Source: Hemibagrus wyckioides (lineage: Eukaryota > Chordata > Actinopteri > Siluriformes > Bagridae). Taken from it: a DNA stretch of 64,000 bases. Below the pieces are notes generated by a model. The model did not search any database. It was not told where the DNA came from and saw nothing but the letters and a program-made list of their open reading frames with translations. This document shows, one piece after another, positions 1-10,159 of this stretch (position 1 is its first letter; every line of letters begins with the position of its first letter). The stretch spans positions 22,557,928 through 22,621,927 of the forward strand of contig NC_080711.1 of NCBI RefSeq assembly GCF_019097595.1. The letters run 5' to 3'. The translations under genes and the position numbers were made by a program.

Positions 1-53
1 ATATATATATATATATGTATATGTATGTATATATATATACATATATATATATA
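1..53. repeat. TA/GTAT-rich microsatellite
   Basis: Alternating TA with GTAT interruptions. It is the target tract of the Tc1 element that follows; the last TA is that element's target-site duplication. Confidence 0.9.
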
Positions 54-1301
54 CACTATATTGCCAAAAGTATTCGCTCACCCATCCAAATAATCAGAAT
101 CAGGTGTTCCAATCACTTCCATGGCCACAGGTTTATAAAATCAAGCACCTAGGCATGCAGACTGTTTTTACAAACATTTGTGAAAGAATGGGTCGCTCTC
201 AGGAGCTCAGTGAATTCCAGCGTGGAACTGTGATAGGATGCCACCTGTGCAACAAATCCAGTCGTGAAATTTCCTCGCTCCTAAATATTCCACAGTCAAC
301 TGTCAGCTGTATTATAAGAACGTGGAAGTGTTTGGGAACGACAGCAACTCAGCCACGAAGTGGTAGGCCACGTAAACTGACGGAGCGGGGTCAGCGGATG
401 CTGAGGCGCATAGTGCGAAGAGGTCGCCAACTTTCTGCAGAGTCAATCGCTACAGACCTCCAAACTTCATGTGGCCTTCAGATTAGCTCAAGAACAGTGC
501 GCAGAGAGCTTCATGGAATGGGTTTCCATGGCCGAGCAGCTGCATCCAAGCCATACATCACCAAGTGCAATGCAAAGCGTCGGATGCAGTGGTGTAAAGC
601 ACGCCGCCACTGGACTCTAGAGCAGTGGAGACACGTTCTCTGGAGTGACGAATCGCGCTTCTCCATCTGGCAATCTGATGGACGAGTCTGGGTTTGGCGG
701 TTGCCAGGAGAACGGTACTTGTCTGACTGCATTGTGCCAAGTGTAAAGTTTGGTGGAGGGGGGATTATGGTGTGGGGTTGTTTTTCAGGAGCTGGGCTTG
801 GCCCCTTAGTTCCAGTGAAAGGAACTCTGAATGCTTCAGCATACCAAGACATTTTGGACAATTCCATGCTCCCAACTTTGTGGGAACAGTTTGGAGCTGG
901 CCCCTTCCTCTTCCAACATGACTGTGCACCAGTGCACAAAGCAAGGTCCATAAAGACATGGATGTCAGAGTCTGGTGTGGAGGAACTTGACTGGCCTGCA
1001 CAGAGTCCTGACCTCAACCCGACAGAACACCTTTGGGATGAATTATAGTGGAGACTGAGAGCCAGGCCTTCTTGTCCAACATCAGTGTGTGACCTCACAA
1101 ATGCGCTTCTGGAAGAATGGTCAAAAATTCCCATAAACACACTCCTAAACCTTGTGGACAGCCTTCCCAGAAGAGTTGAAGCTGTTATAGCTGCAAAGGG
1201 TGGACCGACGTCATATTGAACCCTATGGATTAGGAATGGGATGTCACTTAAGTTCATATGCGAGTCAAGGCAGGTGAGCGAATACTTTTGGCAATATAGT
1301 G
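54..1301 (+). mobile_element. Tc1 element, family A, copy 1 (1248 bp)
   Basis: A complete Tc1/mariner transposon bounded by TA dinucleotides (52-53 and 1302-1303). The terminal inverted repeats of about 29 bp begin CACTATATTGCC and end GGCAATATAGTG. The length is exactly the same as the copies at 1340-2587 and 39962-41209, so no indels separate the three. Short terminal repeats and a single transposase gene are typical of Tc1 elements. This copy's gene has a premature stop, so it could move only if transposase is supplied by another copy. Confidence 0.96.
155..1219 (+). pseudogene. Tc1 transposase, one premature stop
   Basis: This is the same 354-codon gene as in the two sister copies. It encodes a paired-like helix-turn-helix DNA-binding domain (about residues 35-58), a GRPR AT-hook-like motif (70-73) and a DDE catalytic domain with D165, D256 and E291 (DD34E). 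Codon 298, GAG in the sister copies, is TAG here (1046-1048), and the next codon changed from CGG to TGG. The open frame therefore stops seven residues after the catalytic glutamate, and the C-terminal 57 residues are lost. Private changes include R160H, T271S and I290T. An open stretch reaches back to a GTG at 104, but the first ATG is at 155 and a second at 188 (MGRSQEL). Either ATG may be the true start. Confidence 0.9.
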
Positions 1302-1339
1302 TATGTATGTATGTATATATACATATATATATATATATA
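1302..1339. repeat. TA/GTAT spacer between two Tc1 copies
   Basis: A 38-bp alternating purine-pyrimidine tract that includes the TA duplications of both neighbouring elements. It resembles the left flank at 1-53, consistent with two insertions into one microsatellite. Confidence 0.85.
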
Positions 1340-2585
1340 CACTATATTGCCAAAAGTATTCGCTCACCCATCCAAATAATCAGAATCAGGTGTTCCAATC
1401 ACTTCCATGGCCACAGGTGTATAAAATCAAGCACCTAGGCATGCAGACTGTTTTTACAAACATTTGTGAAAGAATGGGTCACTCTCAGGAGCTCAGTGAA
1501 TTCCAGCGTGGAACTGTGATAGGATGCCACCTGTGCAACAAATCCAGTCGTGAAATTTCCTCGCTCCTAAATATTCCACAGTCAACTGTCAGCTGTACTA
1601 TAAGAACGTGGAAGTGTTTGGGAATGACAGCAACTCAGCCACGAAGTGGTAGGCCACGTAAACTGACGGAGCGGGGTCAGTGGATGCTGAGGCGCATAGT
1701 GCGAAGAGGTCGCCAACTTTCTGCAGAGTCAATCGCTACAGACCTCCAAACTTCATGTGGCCTTCAGATTAGCTCAAGAACAGTGCGCAGAGAGCTTCAT
1801 GGAATGGGTTTCCATGGCCGAGCAGCTGCATCCAAGCCATACATCACCAAGTGCAATGCAAAGCGTTGGATGCAGTGGTGTAAAGCACGCCGCCACTGGA
1901 CTCTAGAGCAGTGGAGACGCGTTCTCTGGAGTGACCAATCGCGCTTCTCCATCTGGCAATCTGATGGACGAGTCTGGGTTTGGCGGCTGCCAGGAGAACG
2001 GTACTTGTCTGACTGCATTGTGCCAAGTGTAAAGTTTGGTGGAGGGGGGATTATGGTGTGGGGTTGTTTTTCAGGAGCTGGGCTTGGCCCCTTAGTTCCA
2101 GTGAAAGGAACTCTGAATGCTTCAGCATACCAAGACATTTTGGACAATTCCATGCTCCCAACTTTGTGGGAACAGTTTGGAGCTGGCCCCTTCCTGTTCC
2201 AACATGACTGTGCACCAGTGACCAAAGCAAGGTCCATAAAGACATGGATGACAGAGTCTGGTGTGGATGAACTTGACTGGCCTGCACAGAGTCCTGACCT
2301 CAACCTGATAGAACACCTTTGGGATGAATTAGAGCGGAGACTGAGAGCCAGGCCTTCTCGTCCAACATCAGTGTGTGACCTCACAAATGCACTTCTGGAA
2401 GAATGGTCAAAAATTCCCATAAACACACTCCTAAACCTTGTGGACAGCCTTCCCAGAAGAGTTGAAGCTGTTATAGCTGCAAAGGGTGGACCGACGTCAT
2501 ATTGAACCCTATGGATTAGGAATGGGATGTCACTTAAGTTCATATGTGAGTCAAGGCAGGTGAGCGAATACTTTTGGCAATATAG

Positions 2586-2587
<2 letters not shown>
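1340..2587 (+). mobile_element. Tc1 element, family A, copy 2 (1248 bp)
   Basis: A complete element with the same ends as copy 1, TA duplications at 1338-1339 and 2588-2589, and the same orientation. The transposase frame is open. Together copies 1 and 2 make a head-to-tail pair whose outer ends are 2.5 kb apart. Confidence 0.96.
1441..2505 (+). CDS. Tc1 transposase, open frame (354 aa)
   Basis: DNA transposase of the Tc1/mariner superfamily, expected to bind the element's terminal repeats in the nucleus and cut and paste it into TA sites. The frame is open from ATG 1441 to TGA 2505. Domains are a helix-turn-helix (about 35-58), GRPRKL (70-75), and a catalytic domain with D165 (WSDQ), the glycine-rich GGGGIMVWG box (200-208), D256 (FQHD) and E291 (IEHLW). 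The spacing is DD34E and the C-terminus is GGPTSY. It differs from the minus-strand copy at about 13 residues. Notable changes are E166Q next to the first catalytic Asp, R81W, R143W, H261T just after the second Asp, and P289L. Several are CpG-type transitions. The frame also runs upstream to 1303 through the terminal repeat, but that stretch is not expected to be coding. Activity is uncertain. Confidence 0.88.
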   Translation: MQTVFTNICERMGHSQELSEFQRGTVIGCHLCNKSSREISSLLNIPQSTVSCTIRTWKCLGMTATQPRSGRPRKLTERGQWMLRRIVRRGRQLSAESIATDLQTSCGLQISSRTVRRELHGMGFHGRAAASKPYITKCNAKRWMQWCKARRHWTLEQWRRVLWSDQSRFSIWQSDGRVWVWRLPGERYLSDCIVPSVKFGGGGIMVWGCFSGAGLGPLVPVKGTLNASAYQDILDNSMLPTLWEQFGAGPFLFQHDCAPVTKARSIKTWMTESGVDELDWPAQSPDLNLIEHLWDELERRLRARPSRPTSVCDLTNALLEEWSKIPINTLLNLVDSLPRRVEAVIAAKGGPTSY

Positions 2588-2624
<37 letters not shown>

Positions 2625-2632
2625 ATAATTAT
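2588..2632. repeat. TA-rich microsatellite
   Basis: An alternating TA tract continuing right of the second Tc1 copy, the remainder of the insertion target. Confidence 0.85.
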
Positions 2633-3242
2633 ACATTATAAAACAAAAAACAAATGACTTTATATTTTATGTATATTTTTATAGATGTAATGTGACCCAA
2701 GTGGCGCTCCATAATATCCCTAACTCGTCCATGTCACCTCCTTACTTTCAGGGTCAAAATGAGTCCAACTGACGTAAACGCGAGCTTCAAAATTGTTTTC
2801 TTTTATCCTCAAGAGTCACGCACATCAAGTTCAGGTCAGAGAATTCATTTTTTTCATATTGTTCCAGCAGTAAAAAATGTACAATGGGTCATTAGGAAGC
2901 ACGGCCTGGTCTCTAAGCAACAGTTTCCAAGATGCATAAACCCCCCTGCTGTGTTGATTAAAATAATTATTGTGTAAATAATAGAAAATCAGAGCTGTGC
3001 CGAGCTCGGTGTGCAACGTGGTCAGTTTTCTTCTCTCTTTTTTTTTTGTATATTCTGTAACCTGGAAGGGAGAAATGTGTGGAGACAAAGGCATAAAATT
3101 TGTGATCATTTGTTAGTTTGCGCGTTTAATCACCTGGTATTGTGTTGCCCGGACGACTGAAGATGGCTGTTAATAAGTGACACGTGCTGCTTGTGTGTGT
3201 GTGTGTGTGTGTTAAAGTTAAATATGAAAATAATGTGTCATA
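2633..3242. other. Non-coding interval
   Basis: Unique AT-rich sequence with a short TG microsatellite around 3193-3211. The open frames here have no recognisable similarity, and I see no gene. Confidence 0.6.
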
Positions 3243-3769
3243 CACCAGTCAGGTATAACTGCCTATAAGACTGAGTATCTCCTCATCATGGCACCTGTTA
3301 GTGGGTGGGATATATTAGGCAGCAAGTGAACATTTTGTCCTCAAAGTTGATGTTAGAAGCAGGAAAAATGGACAAGTGTAAGGATTTGAGTGAGTTTGAC
3401 CAAAAGGGCCAAATTGTGATGGATAGACGACTGGATCAGAGCATCTCCAAAACTGCAGCTCTTGTGGGGTGTTCCCGGTCTGCAGTGGTCAGTATATATC
3501 AAAAGTGGTCCAAGGAAGGAACAGTAGTGACCGGTGACAGGGTCATGGGCGGCCAAGGCTCATTGATGCACGTGGGGAGCGAAGGCTGACCCGTGTGATC
3601 CGATCCAACAGACGAGCTACTGTTGATCAAATTGCTGAAGAAGTTAATGCTGGCTCTGATAGAAAGGGGTCAGAATACACAGTGCAGGACGGGTCAGGAC
3701 TGTTCTGGCAGCTAAGGGGAGACCAATAGAATATTAGGCAGGTGGTTGTAATGTTCTGCCTGATTGGTC
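3243..3769 (+). mobile_element. Internally deleted Tc1 derivative (family B)
   Basis: The 527-bp element keeps both ends of a Tc1 family whose longer copy lies at 25419-26593. The left end is TACACCAGTCAGG and the right end GATTGGTCTA, both diverged from the inverted repeat TACACTGATCAGCC. Inside are the transposase start (ATG 3368) with a helix-turn-helix region (residues about 20-45, [17 protein letters not shown]) and the last codons of the gene. About 660 bp present in the other copy is missing at a junction near 3685-3700, which removes the whole catalytic domain. It looks like a MITE in formation. Confidence 0.82.
3368..3731 (+). pseudogene. Family B Tc1 transposase, N-terminal remnant
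   Basis: The frame from ATG 3368 reads [15 protein letters not shown] and carries the N-terminal helix-turn-helix of a Tc1 transposase. It loses frame around 3540 and then jumps by deletion to the extreme C-terminal codons. It cannot encode an active enzyme. Confidence 0.75.
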
Positions 3770-4336
3770 TATATCTAACACACTTCCTAGGTTAAAGTTT
3801 TTCCCAAACTGGTGATGGGTTGATTCCCACAAAAAACGTATAATAAGCGATTTCTTATTTCTTTTCTCTCCTTGATGTAAATATCATCAAACTTTCACTT
3901 GCGAGTTCATTTCCTCGACTCCAGGTGCTGCTCGAGTATCCAAAAGCTAATCCAAAAAACCTCTCTATCCATCACCTTGAACATTCAATTGAACTTTTTC
4001 CTCAAACACTCCTCCGAAATGAAATCTCCCCGCTCGCCATTTCTGAGAAATTCCCGACTCTTCCATGGATATCGGTTTGGAATGCACTTTTCATGCTATG
4101 TGTTCGCTGGTTTATCGGCACCCGCAGCCCTGCCCGACTCCATGCTCGATGTCAGTGCTGTGTTAATTGACTTTCTGAAGCACGCTGTCACACACTCCAT
4201 CTGTGCTGATGGGCCGCCGTTTCACACACACACACACACACACACGCACATATCGCTATGAAGCTCCACTTCACACAGGGATAGACTCCAGTCACGGTTT
4301 CCTCAAGAGCGCTGTTAAAGAACCACCTGCTCATCA

Positions 4337-4369
<33 letters not shown>

Positions 4370-5239
4370 ACTTGACATTTCACTGTCACAGAAACTTTCA
4401 CACACAAATGGAAATACACAGATGTGTACACTGGATCTTGTATAAAAATATCCTTTCATACACACACACACATACATTAAAGCCAACACGTATGCATACA
4501 AAGACATAGTTAAATACTCAAAGGTAAAAAAAACCCTCTCGTTTCGTATCTACCTAAAAAGAGTGATGCGGCGGCGCTTTAGTGTTTCTCACCTCCAACA
4601 CCAATGATGTCTTTATTACAACCCTAGCTTCGAACAAGACTGAAACTTTTCCACACACACACACACACACACACAACAATCAGACACACATCTAGACACA
4701 GCGCACTGTCAGAACACACCTGCGTTACACACGGCTACACACTCACACCCACACCCTTGCATTACTAAAGCACCTCCATCTGCCTCACGTCATTTTCTTC
4801 ACTCTGCATTAATTCTCATTACATCATGACACAAAAAGCACGTGTCCTAACAACAACCCTGATGCTTTGCTCAATCATCCATTTACCCCCCGCCTTCTTT
4901 CCAGATGTTTCTTGACTTCCATCATGTTGGAAAGATTCACATGAATGGCTGTTTCCAGGCAAGCGGAAAGTTGAACCTGTGTGATGTGGGCGGAATGATA
5001 AAAAAAAATAAATAAAATTGATGAATAAAAACTTAAAAATGAATGAAATGGGCTGTTTACTTTAACAAGCCTTGCTGACAGATGCAATCAGATAGAGAGA
5101 GAGAGAGAGAGAGAGAGATTGGTCAGGGAGTAGAGTGATCCTCAGATTAATGTTCTGCAGCACTGATATTGTGTCTCTCGCTGCAGTAATGTAGCTGATC
5201 TGTAAAACTGACAGCCTCAGAATATACTGGGATGAAGAG

Positions 5240-5276
<37 letters not shown>

Positions 5277-6229
5277 AAAAGGTCACAAGATACAAAGCAT
5301 CCCTTCCACTTCTTATTAGAGGAGGAATCGGCTTTGTGGCGCTGCCCTTTATAGCCTGTCAGACCCTGCATGATCTAAACCAGCTTCAATACCAAGTCTG
5401 CTTCGCATTTCCTCTAAATAATGACATCAAAATCGGTGTGTGTCTCTGTGTGTATGTGTGTGTGTGTGTTCACATATTTAGCCCTTTGTGAGGACCAAAA
5501 GTCTTCACTCGAAGGTCAATTTAAGATGATTGAGGAAAACACTTCGGGGTCCTCAGAATGACAGGATGGCGTCAAGTGTCCTCGTAATCAGCCAGTCCTC
5601 ACAAACCTCAAAAAATTTGAATAATAATATATATATTGGTACTGAGGTAGTGTTGGGATTATGTGTAGCATGAATTAGATAAAGCAGTTAATTCTGAGTA
5701 ATAGTTCTGCCAATGGAAGGTCCTCACAAAGTTAGAAAGCCTGATGTGTGTGTGCACTAGAAAGTTTCATTTTCCTCATCCACTTTTCCACTTTAATTTG
5801 TGATGGAATAAAAATATTTTTAATAATTATAATATTTTTTTATTAAAAAGTATGAGTATAAATATATATATATATATATATATTTTTTTTATTATTATTT
5901 ATTTTGAATTTTTTTTATTTTTGGCAGTGAAGGCAGAATAGTATCTTCTGAGCACCGGATGCTTTATCAAAATGAACTATTCCTTTGAAGAATATAATTA
6001 TTATCCCATGAAAACTTATTTCCCCAGATGACGTAGATTGATTGATAGATAAAAAAAGGATTTGGGTTTAAAAAAAATTGTGGTAAGAATTAAATAAACA
6101 ATAAACAAATAAAGAAGCATGGGGAGTATTGTCATCTTTGCTGAATTCTGTATTCTTCCAGCTCCAAGGTAAATGGAAGACCTCTCTAACCAGCTCTCCA
6201 ACTCACTGGCCTCTCCTCATCTCCTTTAA
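3770..6229. other. Non-coding interval rich in microsatellites
   Basis: CA repeats lie near 4225-4247, 4347-4371 and 4652-4674, GA repeats near 5094-5117 and 5244-5271, a TG repeat near 5447-5470, and TA near 5862-5882. No coding exon could be supported; the open frames here are shadows of repeats such as THTHTH. Confidence 0.6.
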
Positions 6230-7960
6230 CTGAAGACACAAATGTTCAATATTCCCTCTTTTGAATTGTTGGAACAATGTGCTTGATTTCAATGCTATTC
6301 AAAGAGAATGTGATTGAAAATAGAAATAGGGACAATGGCCATCCTTGGAAGTAGATTCCAAAGACTCTTCCAAAGATGAATTGGCACAAGTGTTTTATCC
6401 AAAATATCATCTAAAACTCAATTGGACACTCACCAAAGCCTGGAGACCTACTGCCTCTCATTGGTATGATGAATTTACTGATTCATCCTGAGTTCTGAAT
6501 CTTCTACCTCATCAGAATGGAGAGTTTATGATATGTTTCATATCTGTATAAGAGTAAACGGTTTTGAGAATATTGTCAGTTTCTTTTGGGTTGCTTGTTA
6601 AAGTTTGGTTGGAGTTTTATCTGAGGAATAAAATGCAAAATAAGCAGCTTGACATTTTAATCGATGAGCCAGAAGCTTAGGTTTGTCTCTTAGGTTCTGG
6701 AGAATACAGTCTGTCTAAATCTAGTATGAATGGTGATGAGTCCTTCTTGAGCTCTATATTGGCATGTGATCTATAAGATATTATTTGACCAGTCATAAAG
6801 CCTTTAGAGTATTTCCGAGTCTTGAATAAGACACCATTTTATTGGTCTCCAAGAAAGCATCTATATCAAATACAATGCTGCAGAATTCCCCCCCCCCAGC
6901 TATCAGGAGTGGATTAAGTTTCCACTGTGGTCATTCCCTGATGTTTAATACTTCGGGTTGAAGATCCGATATAAGTACAGCGGAGTAGTCAGATTTCTTA
7001 TCCGTTGAAATAAACTGGTTATCTATAAAGAAATGGTGAAGACGGGAGTAAATGGAAAATTCCCTGGCTGTTGAGTTTCAGTTTAAGTGTAAGAGTCTCC
7101 GCAGGTCCACCAGCCATTTTGTTTTCATAAAGGTACAGAAAGCCGTGGTTATGTCTGTAGCATAGCATTAGATCTACCAAGCGGTGAGTCAATAACACCA
7201 GAAAATATCAAGTGGTACTATTAAAGGCTAATGATAAACAGCAAGCAAAAACAAGTAAAACTCAGCCTTGAATTTTGTACATTTTTAAAGAGTAACTGAC
7301 TGAGTCATATCTTACCCCAAAGGGTCAAAAAGAACATTATTGCACCTTAATCTTCACCCTAATGAGAGAGATAAAAATCATTGGCTTGCTCTGGTGTATC
7401 GAAGCAGTACATTTTCCCATCATTAGTAATACGAAGCCTTGCTGGGTATAAGAGGCCGAATTTGACTCCCTTTTCGTACAGCTGAGATTTCAGATCCTTG
7501 AAAGCCGCTCGCCTTTTCGTGTCCGTGGAAATCCAACTCGTGTTTTGCCTGCTGATTCTCAAAATGCAATGTTTATCCTGGAAGGAATGAAAGAGAAGCA
7601 AAAATACTGCTGGCAGTTATGCTCGGAAGGTACTCTCTCAGAACTTCCTCAAAAATGAATTAATCAGGTCTGATCCCTCCAAGTTTTCAGGAATGCCCAC
7701 CCCTTTCATATTAGACCTCCGCAAGCAATTCTCAAAATATTTTCTTTCAACCATGGAAGCCTCAAGACTCATCCGGTCACTGTAGTCATCAATCACCATG
7801 CGATTTTATTGTCTCAGAAGACTTCAGGTGAGACGCCATATCGTCATTCATGCCAGCATCCTCACCACCTCTGCCTTCAGTTTTTATCCCGAATCTGCTG
7901 TCTAGTCGCGTTTCCATTATTCACGTACGTTTCTAGGTTATACAGGATGCCAGATAATCC
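6230..7960 (-). mobile_element. L1-like LINE relic
   Basis: Conceptual translation on the minus strand gives an ORF1-like C-terminal segment at 7361-7601 (KRRAAFKDLKSQLYEKGVKF, then FDTPEQANDF), the hallmark of L1 ORF1 RNA-binding proteins. Upstream of it near 7640-7720 is a segment like VGIPENLEGSD. Downstream (about 7110-6240) frames with several stops resemble the end of the L1 endonuclease and the linker that follows (WPQWKLNPLL, FLETNKM). No reverse transcriptase core was found, so the copy is 3'-truncated or rearranged as well as decayed. Confidence 0.68.
7361..7601 (-). pseudogene. L1 ORF1-like C-terminal fragment
   Basis: An 80-codon open stretch matching the C-terminal part of L1 ORF1p (transposase_22 family). 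The pattern is RRAAFKDLKS, then a lysine/glycine turn, then YPARLRIT, then FDTPEQA. In the family this protein binds LINE RNA. No start, RRM or coiled coil is intact here. Confidence 0.65.
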
Positions 7961-8947
7961 ATTAAAGTGAGCGTATGTCAATAACGAACGATCGAATAAT
8001 TAAAAGAGGTCAGGGGGCCATTTAACACATGCTATGCATGTCATGCTCAACCTGGAAGTCCCCAGTAATATGTTTTTTAATCATGTCCAATTACAGCCGT
8101 TTGCTGATGTCAGGAGATTTGAATTTTTATTATTCACATATGGCCTTGAGCGAGATGACTGAACCCTAAAACACCCACCCACTAAAAAAAACCCTATTCA
8201 GGAATACTAGACACACCATATAAAGTGACACTCATCAGCATTTTGTAACGATCCCGGCGCTCGGTGCTTTGGGAGCCCAGACTCAGTTTCACAGTATGAA
8301 ATTGTTATTTGATTCATTTGCATCAATGCAAATTTGTCCACTGTGCAATTTTGACGGGAACGCCTGAGGCCATACTGCGATTCCACTACAGCAACTAAAA
8401 TATACTTCTATCAATCTGTATTCATACTCTCCTCTGCGGTGCGATGAAGTGTGATGATTAGAGCTGTAATTGACAGCAGGGTCCGTGTACATTACGCTCA
8501 TTCGTTTTTCATTTCGGATAAAAAATGACAAAAAATAACTGGCTTTTAAAACAATAAAGCTTTTATCTGGCTATTTTACCCAGATCTATAGCAGGAGTGT
8601 TAACGTCAAACTTCCACACAATATGATATGATTTCGATTAAGCAGTGATTCATAGGAACGAATCGTGAATCGAATGAATCTGCTAGGATTTGATACGAAT
8701 TCGACTGTTCAGCCGATGATTTATTATCTTGATAATTCAGAAATATTTGACGATTTGACTGAATCTTCTACGTTATGGTACGATTTTGATTCGTAAGATG
8801 AAATTGTTAATGCAACAATTTGATATTTAACGATACCACTGAATCCACTCTCATGTGATGATGTCATATTCGATCATATCTATGAATCTGGTACGATATT
8901 ATATGATTTCGATACGTTAAAATGATAGCGGAAACAGTAATGGTGTT
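7961..8947. other. Non-coding interval
   Basis: AT-rich sequence. Around 8620-8930 there is a loose periodicity of GAT/ATCGAT-like words (cgatttgactgaatc, gatacgatt). No gene is visible. Confidence 0.5.
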
Positions 8948-9125
8948 TATTATACCACAGCACTATTGAATTCTCGATTCTGATTGGTCAGAAGGTGTCG
9001 ATTCATTCACTGATACTATACACATAATGACACCATGAGTCATTTATAAGATATTAAGATCATAGTAGCAGTGTATTATATCACAGCGCTATTAAATTCT
9101 GGATTCTGATTGGTCAGAAGGTGTC
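8948..9125 (+). repeat. Two tandem half-copies of a MITE arm
   Basis: The segment TATACCACAGCACTATTGAA...GATTCTGATTGGTCAGAAGG at 8951-8994 recurs at 9078-9121, about 126 bp further on. Both match the terminal arms of the MITE at 28381-28973. Confidence 0.75.
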
Positions 9126-9654
9126 GGCTAATTTTAGAAAGCAAGTATAGCCACAGTATGAGATTTACAGGGTCCAAACACTCGGAAGTAGTGGCCCCAG
9201 TGGCCAATTCTTGCCAAATCACACAAATAAATATATTGTTCAGGTCAGTGACATCCAGTCAAAGTATATTATTACAATTGTTATTAGTAGTAGTATGAAT
9301 TTACTTGCTTCCATGGTGTGTGTGTGTGTGTGTGTGTAAATTATACAAATTACACTATGAGAGTTGTGCATCTGTGTCATAGATTAAATGCAGCAAAGCA
9401 ACATCAGCATTAATATAACAGACCTGTCTCACTAACCAAATATTGAACTGTAGGGCAAAGGTGTCAAGAGGGAAAAAGACGTGTGTGTGTGTGTGTGTGG
9501 GTCGGTAAGAGTGATGGGTTTTTTGAGAGAGAAAATGAGAATAACAATGAGAGACAAAGGGAGAGAGAGGAATATGAATGAGAGATAGAGCGAGAAAGAG
9601 ACAGAAGTGGAATAGGAATTTGGGAGACAGAGGAAAAGAGGGATTGAAGGCGAA

Positions 9655-9656
9655 GT

Positions 9657-9714
<58 letters not shown>
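9655..9714 (+). repeat. Compound (GT)n(GA)n microsatellite
   Basis: About 13 GT units pass directly into about 17 GA units. Smaller GT tracts lie at 9318-9337 and 9481-9498. Confidence 0.95.
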
Positions 9715-9717
<3 letters not shown>

Positions 9718-9720
<3 letters not shown>

Positions 9721-10150
9721 AAAGAATGAGACCTAATTGGTTATTTGGACCCTCTGGACATCTACAAAGCAGCTAGTGTTATTGTAGATTTGCATCACGC
9801 GGTCGCTCTAATTGACGGAGAGCAGATTGTTTCACCCTCTGCATGGGATTAGTCAGCCTCTAAGATTCTGCGCTAAGTGCCATCGCTATGGTGATCATGG
9901 TGACCTTATGGCCTCATTGCAGGATTGGTCATGAAGCAACAAACGTTATGTCTGTGTGTTTTTGAAAAGCAGCTGAATTTGTGTATGGACCAGCATTTAG
10001 AGCAATCAACACCAACGCTTCCGGTGCATCAAAACAGACAGCAGACTGACTAACTGTCATGAAATTATAATGAATGTGAAAAAAAGCTGATAGACGACAT
10101 TAAAACTGACATCAATTTGCATATTCGTTCACACAGAACAATTATTTGCC
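9718..10150. other. Unique sequence, possible conserved non-coding element
   Basis: Complex, repeat-poor DNA with balanced composition between a microsatellite and a tandem array. No coding potential was found. It could be a regulatory element, but this cannot be tested without alignment. Confidence 0.3.
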
Positions 10151-10159
10151 TATCAAAAA

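Noticed and set aside
511..1257. Long minus-strand open frame (248 codons) antisense to the Tc1 transposase, repeated in the other copies
   Set aside because: It is the mirror of the conserved transposase in all three copies; its conservation is explained by the sense gene.
1303..1440. Upstream extension of the copy 2 transposase frame to 1303
   Set aside because: It runs through the TA microsatellite and terminal inverted repeat, and the other copies lack it. The first ATG shared by all copies is the better start.
4203..4445. His/Thr repeat open frames over CA tracts
   Set aside because: Low-complexity translation of (CA)n; no codon bias or family match.
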